Assembly (NCBI GenBank): GCA_038116745.1
Contig: JAYODW010000054.1
Location: forward strand, 1-29,030
DNA length: 29,030 nt
Direction: 5' to 3'
From: JAYODW01 sp038116745
Lineage (GTDB): Bacteria > Pseudomonadota > Gammaproteobacteria > Ga0077536
Shown here one piece after another: positions 8,190-16,272 of this stretch (position 1 is the stretch's first letter; every line of letters begins with the position of its first letter). The translations under genes were made by a program, and so were the position numbers. The notes under the pieces are model-generated. The model had not been told where the DNA came from and did not search any database. It saw only the letters and a program-made list of their open reading frames with translations.

Positions 8190-9440
8190 TCAGCGGTACA
8201 GCGGCAGCGCCGCAATGCGATCGTCAATGCGCATAACCACCTCGCGATAACGCGCGTCGTCAACGCTTCCGTAACGTTCAGCAAACTGCTTTACCTGCAT
8301 GTTTTCCTCGAGATCCGACACCGTCGGCATGAAGTCTCTTTCATCCAGAACGCGAGCGAGGCGCTGCTGCACCCGCTCAGCCGACTCGGGCTGCACGAGC
8401 GCCAACCCGAGCGCAGTGCCCGCCTTGTCCGCGCCGAGATCGCGGAAACTGAAGCCGCTGCCACCGCTGGCATCATCCAGCTCCTTCAGTTCGCCCAGCG
8501 CGTAAGCGAGCACGTCACCGCCATGAGCAGCCAGCGCTGCCGAGACCAGAAAATGCTGTGCCAGATCACGGCGCCCCGCCAGCGTGATCGTGCGGCGCGC
8601 AGGCCGTGACCAGCCGCGCGCTTCCGGCACCAGCGCAGTGACGCTGCCCCGCGTGACGTAGAGCGACAGTACGGCGGTTACCGCCTGGTTTTCCGGCACC
8701 CAATCACCGCCCACCGAGCGCTCCCGGGCGAGGCCGAACAGGCCGTGCAGCAACTCGCTCAAAGGCATCTTCGCGGGCGCAGCCCGGGTTAACGCCGCAA
8801 GCTCCGCGTTATAGATCTCGAATCGCTCGCGCTGCGCTGCAGGCAGCCAGACGTCCCGTACTGCCGTCACAACCTCGTCGTCCCAGCGATAGCTGAGCGT
8901 CATCCGATCCGGACTGAAACTCACGGCCTGAATCACCTCGCTGGTCCGCACAGAACCGGTGCTGCGGTACCAGGCATCAAGCGCCGCCGTTAACAGAAAT
9001 CGGGTTACGGTCGGCGGTACGGGTACGCGCCCGATACGGAAGGGATCCAGTCGCGGCAGTCCGTTACCTTCGTGCAGCGTTGCCTCGACATTCACGTAGC
9101 GCCCGATCGGATTGGGCGGCAGGGTCAGCGTCGCGCGCACCTGCGCCACGCCCGCGCCGAGCTGGATCTCAGCGCCTCCGCGACCGAACACACCTGCCAG
9201 GTAGTTCATCACCATGAGCAGATCCGCCTGCCTCATCACCACGCGCCCCAGCTGCCCGTTCTGCAATTTTCTCGGGTCGTGCAGGGCCGCGAGGTCGCGC
9301 ACCTGCCTGACCTGCCCCGGCGACAGGCGCACCTCGCGCGCAACCAGCGGCTCGGGCTCGACACTGAGCGCCAGGACCACCGCCAATGCAAAAAACAGCA
9401 GCAGGGACAGCACGGTTGCGGAATACAAGAGAAAACGCAT
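8190..9440 (-). CDS. Membrane-anchored protein of unknown function
   Basis: A 416-residue protein I do not recognise. A single N-terminal hydrophobic stretch (about residues 3-26, LLYSATVLSLLLFFALAVVL) suggests an uncleaved anchor with a large periplasmic body. The body mixes beta-rich sequence (VRATLTLPPNPIGRYVNVEATL) with a helical C-terminal half rich in leucine, alanine and charged residues. The start at 9440 is chosen over 9464 because GGAGG lies seven bases before it. The gene is intact and its codon use matches its neighbours, so it is a real conserved-type gene. It sits alone, divergent from the GFA gene. Confidence 0.8.
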   Translation of the reverse strand: MRFLLYSATVLSLLLFFALAVVLALSVEPEPLVAREVRLSPGQVRQVRDLAALHDPRKLQNGQLGRVVMRQADLLMVMNYLAGVFGRGGAEIQLGAGVAQVRATLTLPPNPIGRYVNVEATLHEGNGLPRLDPFRIGRVPVPPTVTRFLLTAALDAWYRSTGSVRTSEVIQAVSFSPDRMTLSYRWDDEVVTAVRDVWLPAAQRERFEIYNAELAALTRAAPAKMPLSELLHGLFGLARERSVGGDWVPENQAVTAVLSLYVTRGSVTALVPEARGWSRPARRTITLAGRRDLAQHFLVSAALAAHGGDVLAYALGELKELDDASGGSGFSFRDLGADKAGTALGLALVQPESAERVQQRLARVLDERDFMPTVSDLEENMQVKQFAERYGSVDDARYREVVMRIDDRIAALPLYR

Positions 9441-9535
9441 GCTCAGCCTCCGGATCCAGACCACCTCGGCAGCAGCCCGATGTGTCGCTCGCCCTAGAAT
9501 ACGCGCCTGTTAGTCAGGCAGAAGAGGAGTGCCCC

Positions 9536-10381
9536 ATGACACGCGGCAGTTGTTTGTGCGGTGAAGTCCGCTGGAGCTATGACGGCGAATTTTCGCAGGC
9601 GACGCACTGCCACTGCAGTATGTGCCGCAAAGGTCATGCCGCGCCCTTTGGCACTTACGCCGTCGGGCCCCGTGCCCCGTTTGCTTTTACGGCCGGTGAA
9701 GCAGCCATCCGACGCTACGAATCCTCACCTGGCTTTATCCGCTCATTCTGCGGCCGCTGCGGCTCGGTGCTGCCGAATCCGCATTTTGCGGACATCGTCG
9801 CCATCCCCATGGGGAACTTCGACGAGGATCCCGGGTTGCGCCCCTCAGCCCATATTTTCGTGCGCTGGAAAGCACCCTGGTACCCACTGACAGACGCGCT
9901 GACGCGACACGATAACTATCCCGGCGCCGATGCGCCGGCGGTAGACCGCCCCAGCCCGGGACCTGCTGCGGATGGCGTCCTTGGCGGCAGCTGCCTGTGC
10001 GGAGACGTCGCTTTCACCGTCAGCGGCGAATTCTCGCGGGTGTTCAGCTGTCACTGCAGTCGCTGTCGCAAGGCGCGTGCTGCGGCTCACACCGTGAACG
10101 GCTTTACGGCCGCGGAGAATCTGCAGTTCATTCGGGGCACCGAGCAGCTGGTGACCTACCGCGTTCCCGAGGCCCGCTTTTTCGCCCACGTCTTCTGCGC
10201 CCGCTGCGGTTCAGGCATGCCGCGCGCGGATCGGGAGCGCGGGTTTGCGGTGGTGCCTTTCGGCGCACTGGATGACGACCCCGGGCGCTATGCCGACTGC
10301 CACATCTTCGTCGGGTCCAAAGCGCCCTGGTTTGAGATCACCGACGGCCTGCCGCAGTTTGAGAGCCTTCCTACCGGCTGA
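9536..10381 (+). CDS. Tandem GFA (glutathione-dependent formaldehyde-activating) domain protein
   Basis: A 281-residue zinc-binding protein made of two complete GFA/CENP-V-like domains. The first (residues 1-125) has CLCG at 6-9, CHCSMC at 25-30 and CGRC at 72-75. The second (150-281) repeats the pattern with CLCG at 153-156, CHCSRC at 172-177 and CARC at 221-224. Each set can hold a structural and a catalytic zinc. The reference member condenses formaldehyde with glutathione, but most relatives have no proven reaction. GAGGAG six bases before the ATG at 9536 fixes the start; an open frame extends further upstream without support. Single-domain proteins are the norm, so the duplication is notable. 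Confidence 0.9.
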   Translation: MTRGSCLCGEVRWSYDGEFSQATHCHCSMCRKGHAAPFGTYAVGPRAPFAFTAGEAAIRRYESSPGFIRSFCGRCGSVLPNPHFADIVAIPMGNFDEDPGLRPSAHIFVRWKAPWYPLTDALTRHDNYPGADAPAVDRPSPGPAADGVLGGSCLCGDVAFTVSGEFSRVFSCHCSRCRKARAAAHTVNGFTAAENLQFIRGTEQLVTYRVPEARFFAHVFCARCGSGMPRADRERGFAVVPFGALDDDPGRYADCHIFVGSKAPWFEITDGLPQFESLPTG

Positions 10382-10401
10382 GCCGGAAGGTCTGCGCCAG
10401 C

Positions 10402-11373
10402 TCACTCGAGACTGCGCAGGAACTCGAGCATCAGGTCAGTTGTCGCCGCCGGCTGCTCCAGCTGCAGCCAGTGACCGGCCCCCGGCACCAGCGCGATCAG
10501 CCGGGCATCGGCCAGACCAGCCGCCAAACGCTCCCGCCAGCGGCGGTCAAACTCCAGACCCAGATCCGCAGCGCCGGCCACGAACGCAGCCGGCTGCGCG
10601 ATCTGACGCCCGTTGAGCTCCGGCGTCAGCGCGTCATTGGTCGGGAAATTGCGGTACCAATTTAGCGGACCTCTGAATCCGCTGCGGCGGAACTGCGCGG
10701 CGCTGTAGCGCAGCGCCTCGGCGCTGAGCCACGCGGGCAGTGCGGCCGGCGGCTCGGGCAGCACATCGAGCAGACCGCTGTCACGGGAGCTAGTCAGCTG
10801 GCGTAGAAAAGTGCCCGCAGGCGCGTCTCCCGACGCCGCCCAGTAAATGGCCTTCAGCGCCCGTTCGGGATCCGCGTCAAGTTCAGCTTCGGCTACCCCT
10901 GGCGGCTGGAAATAGCGGATATACCAGAAGCGATCGTCCATCCCCGGCGGATCCAGCACCGCCGGTCCGAAGCGCCAGTGAGGCACCGACATACCCATTA
11001 CCGCCAGGCACTGTGCGGGATGCAGAAGGGCTGTGTGCCAGGCCACGATACAGCCCCAGTCATGACCGATAAGCCGGAACTCAGGCTGCCCAAGCGCCTG
11101 CGCCAGACCGATAACGTCGGCTGCCAGCGTGCGGATGTCGTAAGCCGACACGGCAGCAGGCGTGCTGCTGCCACCGTAGCCACGCTGGTCCGGCACCGCG
11201 ACCCGGAAACCCGCCGCGACGAGAGGATCAATCTGGTGACGCCACAGCGACCAGCCCTGCGGAAACCCATGCAGCAGGATCACCAGCGGACCGTCGCCAG
11301 CGATAACCGCCCGCAGGTTGACCCCGTTGGTTGTAATCGTCTCGAACGACCGTGCCAGCGTCGCCTCGCTCAT
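10402..11373 (-). CDS. Alpha/beta hydrolase, epoxide-hydrolase-like
   Basis: A 323-residue alpha/beta-hydrolase-fold enzyme. The oxyanion region is HGFPQGW (35-41). The nucleophile is D105 in GHDWG, an aspartate as in epoxide hydrolases and haloalkane dehalogenases. The cap contains YIRYFQPPGVAE, whose tyrosines and Q-P-P-G-x-A-E pattern match epoxide hydrolases. The base is probably H301 in GAGHWLQLEQP. The expected reaction is hydrolysis of an epoxide to a diol. It starts ten bases after the VOC gene stop, so the two form an operon and may handle the same xenobiotic or lipid compound. An upstream TGAGG is the likely ribosome site. Confidence 0.88.
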   Translation of the reverse strand: MSEATLARSFETITTNGVNLRAVIAGDGPLVILLHGFPQGWSLWRHQIDPLVAAGFRVAVPDQRGYGGSSTPAAVSAYDIRTLAADVIGLAQALGQPEFRLIGHDWGCIVAWHTALLHPAQCLAVMGMSVPHWRFGPAVLDPPGMDDRFWYIRYFQPPGVAEAELDADPERALKAIYWAASGDAPAGTFLRQLTSSRDSGLLDVLPEPPAALPAWLSAEALRYSAAQFRRSGFRGPLNWYRNFPTNDALTPELNGRQIAQPAAFVAGAADLGLEFDRRWRERLAAGLADARLIALVPGAGHWLQLEQPAATTDLMLEFLRSLE

Positions 11374-11383
11374 CTATAGGACC

Positions 11384-11926
11384 TCAGCGATGGGACAGAT
11401 GGTTGTTTGAGCTGCGGTCGCCGGCAAGCCAGCGCTGCAGCTCACTGCGTGCGGTGGCGCGCTTTTCCTCAACCAGGTCTGCACCCAGATCGGCATCACA
11501 ACAGAACTCAATCAGCATGCCGTTCGGATCGCGCGCGTAGATTGAGCGGCAGTAGCCATGCTCCAGCGCAAAGACATCGGGCTCTCGATAGCCGTTCTGC
11601 TCCAACCGTGCCCAGATGGCATCCTGGTTGTCGCGGTCGACCTTCAGCGCGATATGCACAAAGGGCGTCTGTGGCATCTCGGGCACGAATTCCTCTTCGT
11701 CCTCAGCATCCGCGAACTGGAAAAACGCCAGCGCACCGCCGTCGGCGATACCGAAGAAGGTGTGGCAGTAAGAACGCTCCTTGCCGAACAGGAGATCCTT
11801 TTCGCACCAGGTAGCGATCAGCGGCAAACCGATGACGTCCTCGTAGAAATGCCGCGTGGCCTCAAGGTCGCGGCTGACGTAAGCCGTATGGTGCAGGCGC
11901 TCCGGCAGGCGGGTGGATCTGTCCAT
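11384..11926 (-). CDS. VOC family (glyoxalase/dioxygenase-like) protein
   Basis: A 180-residue vicinal-oxygen-chelate protein. The fold is two beta-alpha-beta-beta-beta modules: LHHTAYVSRDLEATRHFYED opens the first, and PFVHIALKV with a closing DPNGMLIEF forms the second. Candidate metal ligands are H12 or H13, H91 and E140, in the expected places. Relatives include glyoxalases, extradiol dioxygenases and resistance proteins; which reaction applies cannot be told. The ATG at 11926 is chosen because AAGGAG lies eight bases upstream; the open frame continues to 12019 without support. First gene of an operon with the epoxide-hydrolase-like gene. Confidence 0.88.
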   Translation of the reverse strand: MDRSTRLPERLHHTAYVSRDLEATRHFYEDVIGLPLIATWCEKDLLFGKERSYCHTFFGIADGGALAFFQFADAEDEEEFVPEMPQTPFVHIALKVDRDNQDAIWARLEQNGYREPDVFALEHGYCRSIYARDPNGMLIEFCCDADLGADLVEEKRATARSELQRWLAGDRSSNNHLSHR

Positions 11927-12030
11927 CAGGGTTCTCCTTGGCGTCGCTTGGAGGGCAGGGTCAGTTGGTATAGTCGACACGAACTCCGTGCGCTGCAAGC
12001 GCCTCCTTCCCACCTGCACAGGAACCCTCG

Positions 12031-12891
12031 ATGAACCCGCCGCAGACCTTCGGCTTCAGTGACGACGAATTACAGCAACTGCCCACGGTCTATCGCGCCG
12101 ATCTGTTTCAGGACCAGGTTGTTCTCGTGTCCGGTGCGGGGAGCGGCCTCGGCAAGGCCATCGCCTGCCTCTTTGCCCGGCTGGGCGCCCGTCTGATGGT
12201 CATCGGCCGCGATGCTGAGAAGATCGAACGCGCCGCGGCCTTCCTCACCGGCCTGGGGGCCGAAGTCGCGTGGCGTGCCATGACCATCCGCGACGCCGAC
12301 GCCGTTGCAGCACTGATGGACGAGGCCTGGGAACGCTTCGGCCGCCTCGACGTGCTGGTCAACAACGCGGGCGGTCAGTACCCCCAGGCGGCCATCGATT
12401 TTTCGGTCAAGGGCTGGAACGCGGTTATCGATACCAACCTCAACGGCTCGTGGTACATGATGCAGGCTACCGCCCGGCGCTGGCGCGACGCTGGCCGGCC
12501 GGGGAACGTGGTCAACATCGTCGCAGACATCTGGCGCGGACTGCCGGGCATTGCTCATACCGCCGCGGCCCGCGCCGGGGTGATCTACCTGTCAAAGACA
12601 ATTGCAGTCGAATGGGCACCACTCGGGATCCGGGTCAACTGCGTCGCGCCCGGCTGCTGCGAAACCGAGGGCTTCGGCGTCTACCCGGCAGAAGGGGTAG
12701 AGAGCTACCACGAATCGAATCCCATGCTTCATGTCGGCGACGCGCACGACGTAGCCGAAGCCTGTGTTTACCTCGCGGCGCCCTCTGCGAAGTTCGTTAC
12801 CGGCGAGGTGCTGACCGTCGATGGCGGCCAGCAGATGTGGGGTGATCCCTGGCCGACGGGGCGACCGGAGTATTTCAAGTTGAAAGACTGA
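12031..12891 (+). CDS. Short-chain dehydrogenase/reductase with altered catalytic residues
   Basis: A 286-residue classical SDR Rossmann protein. The cofactor loop is SGAGSGLGKAIA (34-45), the structural motif NNAGG is at 111-115, and IRVNCVAPG (200-208) and VLTVDGG near the C terminus complete the fold. The usual Ser-Tyr-Lys triad is gone. The tyrosine and lysine positions of YxxxK are occupied by T177 and R181 (TAAAR), and no serine sits about 13 residues before. 2,4-Dienoyl-CoA reductases also lack the tyrosine and share the AVEWAP-type segment (192-197), so a CoA-thioester substrate is possible. CAGGA precedes the ATG. Divergent from the VOC operon with a gap of about 100 bases. Confidence 0.88.
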   Translation: MNPPQTFGFSDDELQQLPTVYRADLFQDQVVLVSGAGSGLGKAIACLFARLGARLMVIGRDAEKIERAAAFLTGLGAEVAWRAMTIRDADAVAALMDEAWERFGRLDVLVNNAGGQYPQAAIDFSVKGWNAVIDTNLNGSWYMMQATARRWRDAGRPGNVVNIVADIWRGLPGIAHTAAARAGVIYLSKTIAVEWAPLGIRVNCVAPGCCETEGFGVYPAEGVESYHESNPMLHVGDAHDVAEACVYLAAPSAKFVTGEVLTVDGGQQMWGDPWPTGRPEYFKLKD

Positions 12892-12959
12892 GATCCCGGG
12901 CGCGGCCGTCGACGGATCGCTACACTGAAGCACGACATCGACGACAGGGGTAGAAGCTC

Positions 12960-13961
12960 ATGACCCGATTGGCCGGCACCCGCGATGGGATTTTCAGACT
13001 GAACGCCGCGGCGACGGATCAGGTGCTCTCCTGCGCACCGGTGCGCGATCTGTTCCGGCATGGACAGTATCTGTACGCCGGTACCGAAGCCGGCGCTTAT
13101 CGCTCGGAAGACGACGGCCTCCACTGGCAGGCTATCGGTCTTAAAGACCACCAGGTGTGGCAGATCCGCGCTGGCGACGCACAGACCCTGTATGCCGGCA
13201 CGCAGCCGGCGGGGCTTTTCCGAAGCACCGATGACGGCGCGCACTGGGCCCCGGTTGACGCTTTCGGCGCGGTGCCCTGGTCCCGCGACTGGAGTATCCC
13301 GGTGGAGCCGCCGCTGCCCGGCAGGGCCCGCACCGTGGTCTGTGACACCTCCCACACTCCCGCGCGCCTGCGGGTAGGGGTCGAAGTCGGCGGCATCATG
13401 CTGAGCGACGATGCCGGCGAAACCTGGACCCAGGTGCGGCCCGGGGATGTGCCTGATATCCACGTCATCGTGCCGCACCCGGCCGATCCGCAGCGGCTGT
13501 TCGTTTCCACCGGCTACGGTCGCCCGGACGGCATTGCTGACATGGTCGAGGGAAACGCCGGGATGTTCCGCTCGACCGACGGCGGGCGCAGCTGGACCTA
13601 CGTGTGGGCCGGCGTGACGCCACGCTATACGCGGCCGCTGTGTATCGACCCGCGCGCGCCCTATCCGTTGACGGTTGCCTGCGCACCGACCGCATTCTCG
13701 AGTTTCCGCGATCCCGGCGGCGCTGGTGCAGCTCTCATGCGCAGCGATGACGACGGCGACCACTGGCTTGACCTCGGTGACCCGGCGCATTCCCCCGCGG
13801 CGGCGAATTTCCACGGGCTTGCGCCGAGTCACGATGCGGTCGGCAGCGTCATTGTCGGCACCGACAGCGGCGAAGTGTGGCAGGTCAATCAGTCAGCGGA
13901 ATGGCTGCCCGTGGCCCGGGGACTGCCGCCGGTGCTGAGCCTGCTCGACCTCGCGCTTTGA
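12960..13961 (+). CDS. BNR/Asp-box beta-propeller protein
   Basis: A 333-residue protein with no signal peptide and five Asp-box motifs of the form S-x-D-x-G-x-x-W: SEDDGLHW, STDDGAHW, SDDAGETW, STDGGRSW and SDDDGDHW. These mark a beta-propeller like those of sialidases, Vps10/sortilin and the YCF48 photosystem-assembly family. Sialidase catalytic residues (an FRIP motif and arginine triad) are not evident, so a glycosidase role is not claimed. It follows the SDR gene by about 70 bases on the same strand and could be co-transcribed. Function unknown. Confidence 0.85.
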   Translation: MTRLAGTRDGIFRLNAAATDQVLSCAPVRDLFRHGQYLYAGTEAGAYRSEDDGLHWQAIGLKDHQVWQIRAGDAQTLYAGTQPAGLFRSTDDGAHWAPVDAFGAVPWSRDWSIPVEPPLPGRARTVVCDTSHTPARLRVGVEVGGIMLSDDAGETWTQVRPGDVPDIHVIVPHPADPQRLFVSTGYGRPDGIADMVEGNAGMFRSTDGGRSWTYVWAGVTPRYTRPLCIDPRAPYPLTVACAPTAFSSFRDPGGAGAALMRSDDDGDHWLDLGDPAHSPAAANFHGLAPSHDAVGSVIVGTDSGEVWQVNQSAEWLPVARGLPPVLSLLDLAL

Positions 13962-13995
13962 TTCCGGCTCTCTGAGAACCTGAAGGAGGCACAAC

Positions 13996-15051
13996 ATGCC
14001 AAGACCTTTGCGTCGGCGGAGGGTCACATGCAAACGCTGCATAACCTTCGTTGTCATGCTCTGGTGTACGGGTATCTTCAGCATCGGACTCGCCGAGGAA
14101 AACAGCGAGATTCTCGAATTCCTGCCGTCAATTCTCAGCGCTGTCAAAAATCGCGACAGCGATGGTGACGGTTACTCCCGCAGGCAGGGCGATTGCGCGG
14201 ACAACGTCCCTGCGATTCATCCCGGGGCAACCGAAATCTGCGGTGACGGGGTGGACCAGAACTGTGACGGTCATGACCTCGAATGCGAACCTGAAAATTA
14301 TTCCCTGGATGAATTAACTCCCTACAGCGAGGGAACCTGCCCCACACTCGTGGCTGGTCATCAGGTGTTCTTTTCGGATGGTCTGGCAAGAGACGTGCGA
14401 ATTGACCTCCCCGACAACCCCCAAGGAGCGCCTGTCGTCTTCGCGTGGCATTGGTACAGAGGCAATGGAGACCAAATGATGGCGTACAGCAATTTCCAGA
14501 CATGGCCTGCTGACCACGGCGTCATCGTTGTTGCGCCAGAATCGAGAAAACTTTTCATTGAATGGGACAGCTGGGCTCCGCCGAATAACCCCGACACCAT
14601 ACTTTTCGATGATCTGACCCGATGTCTGGCCGAGCAATTCCACATAGACCTGGAACGAATTTATTCAAGCGGTTTCAGTGCCGGCGCGATGTGGACCGTA
14701 TCCCTGACGCACCACCGCTCAACGATTCTTGCTGCGAGCGCTCCACTGTCTGGTCACAGCACCGTTAGCGTCTGGGACCCTGCGGCCAAACCACCGATGC
14801 TTCTAACCTGGGGAGGCCCCACAGACACCTACGCTCAGTTCAATTTTGAAAACGGCAGTCTCGACCAGAGCAGCAAACTGAGCAGCGTCGGGCAATTTCA
14901 TATCGTCTGTGTCCATGATGGGGGACACTCACTCCCAACAACCGGAACCGATTATGTGTGGCAGTTTTTCGCGGCCCATCCCCGCGGAGTCGCAACCCCC
15001 TGGGTGCAGGGTCTGCCAGCCTCAATGCCCGCGATGTGCAGCCTGCCCTGA
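13996..15051 (+). CDS. Secreted esterase/depolymerase-like hydrolase with MopE-type motif
   Basis: A 351-residue exported protein. An arginine-rich N terminus and hydrophobic core (about 17-32) form a signal peptide. Residues 54-92 carry the MopE-type putative metal-binding motif: DSDGDGY, GDC, HPGA, then CGDGVDQNCDG, which resembles calcium-binding loops. The rest is an alpha/beta hydrolase related to PHB-depolymerase/feruloyl-esterase (LpqC-like) proteins: S228 in GFSAG is the nucleophile, D277 (GPTDTY) and H311 (HDGGHS) complete a triad. AAGGAGG lies six bases before the ATG. The base composition is less GC-rich than upstream genes. It is the last intact gene before the glycan island. The substrate is unknown. 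Confidence 0.87.
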   Translation: MPRPLRRRRVTCKRCITFVVMLWCTGIFSIGLAEENSEILEFLPSILSAVKNRDSDGDGYSRRQGDCADNVPAIHPGATEICGDGVDQNCDGHDLECEPENYSLDELTPYSEGTCPTLVAGHQVFFSDGLARDVRIDLPDNPQGAPVVFAWHWYRGNGDQMMAYSNFQTWPADHGVIVVAPESRKLFIEWDSWAPPNNPDTILFDDLTRCLAEQFHIDLERIYSSGFSAGAMWTVSLTHHRSTILAASAPLSGHSTVSVWDPAAKPPMLLTWGGPTDTYAQFNFENGSLDQSSKLSSVGQFHIVCVHDGGHSLPTTGTDYVWQFFAAHPRGVATPWVQGLPASMPAMCSLP

Positions 15052-15074
15052 ACCCTACTTGGCTGATACATCAA

Positions 15075-15443
15075 GCTAGGCCCCGCGACTTTCTGCTACT
15101 GGGGTGCGCGGAGATGAACCAGACCCCTGTCACTCTCTTGCATCGCGCTGTGGAATTCCTAGGACTGCCGGTCGCTGAAGAGGTCGCCGGGTCTTCGGTC
15201 GCGTTCGACAGTCTCGCTAAAATGGAATCTATGGAGCGATTCGGCGCATTGAGCAGTAGCGATGGGAGGTTCGGTGTAGGCGCACCGGGTAATGAGGAGA
15301 GTTTCAAGGTTCGGCAGCGTGAGATAGACGGCTTCGCCAATTACCTGTCCGAAGAACATGCCGCCAACTGCTATGACTCCATTCGATCTAATCTCGACCC
15401 GGCATACGGCTGCGGATGTCGAACCCATGAGCAACAGCAGTAG
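15075..15443 (+). pseudogene. Sulfotransferase C-terminal remnant
   Basis: An open frame with no start codon of its own that looks like the last third of a Sulfotransfer_1-type PAPS-dependent sulfotransferase. Recognisable parts are RDFLLLGCAEM (family: FLLLxYEDM), LHRAVEFLGLPV, FDSLAKMESMERFG, then GNEESFKVRQREIDGFANYL (family: FKVRRGKVGGYxxYL) and a closing LDPAYGC. The PAPS-binding 5' region is missing; homology begins within about 25 bases of the preceding gene's stop. It is therefore a decapitated gene at a recombination junction. The 3' end overlaps the next gene's start by 17 bases. The family call rests on motif recall. Confidence 0.65.
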
Positions 15444-16272
15444 TCACCACGGGATCAATGCCAGCGCGGAGCAGCGGGGGCAAGGCTCTGTCGTGGTCTA
15501 CACCGCAGTGACCTCACGCTACGACCTCGTGCTGCCGCCGGCGCGCCAATCCGCGCCTCTTGTGTTCGGCCTCTTTGACGATGCCGGCACCGAGGTCAGG
15601 GGATGGCAAAGAGTGCCTTTTCGGCGCAGCTTCGACTGCGACATCACAACTAATAGATTCCATAAGTTCTTCGCGCACGAGTTATTCCCGGATGCCGAGT
15701 ACTCGATATATCTGGACGGCAACATTGGTGTCGTGGGCGACCTCGTGCCCCTGCTAGACGAGTTCATTGCCAGCAAATGCGCGATGGGCCTGTTCCGACA
15801 TCGCGACCGGTCGACGGTCGGAGAGGAATTATCGGCATGCCTTCGTATGTCGAAATTCGATGCGGCTGATCTGCAGTTGTACAAAAAACAAATTCAGCAC
15901 TATCGTGCGGAAAGGATGCCGGAGAATCAGCCATTGAACGATAATGGCGTCCTGTTTCGATGGCACAGTCATCCCATGCTCGCGACGGCAATGGATCAGT
16001 GGTGGGAACAGTTCCTCGCGTTCACTAAGCGCGACCAGATCAGCTTACCCTATGTGCTCTGGAAGACCTCTTTGCCGATCAACCGCTGGCAGTGGAGTGT
16101 TCGATCAGCCAACAGCTACCTCGAAAAATACCCACACAGAAAGCATCTGATGCGCGACATTCGAACCCGAGTAAAGAACGCACTTACCAAGCACAGAGTC
16201 CGCCGGCAGACCAGGTGTAAACAGCTGACTCCACCAACCGTGACCGAGGTGTCGAACCCTGACTTTCAATAG
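15427..16272 (+). CDS. TOD1/MUCI70 (DUF616) glycosyltransferase-like protein
   Basis: A 281-residue putative hexosyltransferase. Motifs typical of the DUF616 family are present in order: VVVYTAVTSRYD (22-33), YLDGNIGVVGD (95-105, a DxD-like site), FRHRDRSTVGEE (123-134), NDNGVLFRWH (171-180) and WW...KRDQISLPYVLWK (192-213). It probably adds a sugar in surface-polysaccharide assembly. The ATG at 15427 is preferred because the upstream extension to 15358 lies in the sulfotransferase remnant; no strong ribosome site precedes either. It is the first intact gene of a four-gene plus-strand block with overlapping or closely spaced ends. Confidence 0.8.
   Translation: MSNSSSHHGINASAEQRGQGSVVVYTAVTSRYDLVLPPARQSAPLVFGLFDDAGTEVRGWQRVPFRRSFDCDITTNRFHKFFAHELFPDAEYSIYLDGNIGVVGDLVPLLDEFIASKCAMGLFRHRDRSTVGEELSACLRMSKFDAADLQLYKKQIQHYRAERMPENQPLNDNGVLFRWHSHPMLATAMDQWWEQFLAFTKRDQISLPYVLWKTSLPINRWQWSVRSANSYLEKYPHRKHLMRDIRTRVKNALTKHRVRRQTRCKQLTPPTVTEVSNPDFQ
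16246..16250 (+). promoter_or_regulatory. Shine-Dalgarno site pointing to a CTG start
   Basis: GAGGT ends eight bases before a CTG at 16259. This is the best ribosome site for the methyltransferase, whose conserved N terminus has no in-frame ATG, GTG or TTG. It lies inside the 3' end of the preceding gene, which suggests coupled translation. Confidence 0.4.

Noticed and set aside
12768..13832. 354-codon minus-strand frame opposite the SDR end and propeller gene
   Set aside because: No ribosome site or domain; the plus strand carries five Asp boxes in the correct frame.
12960..13961. Sialidase function for the Asp-box propeller
   Set aside because: Asp boxes are structural only; the FRIP motif and the catalytic arginine triad are not visible.
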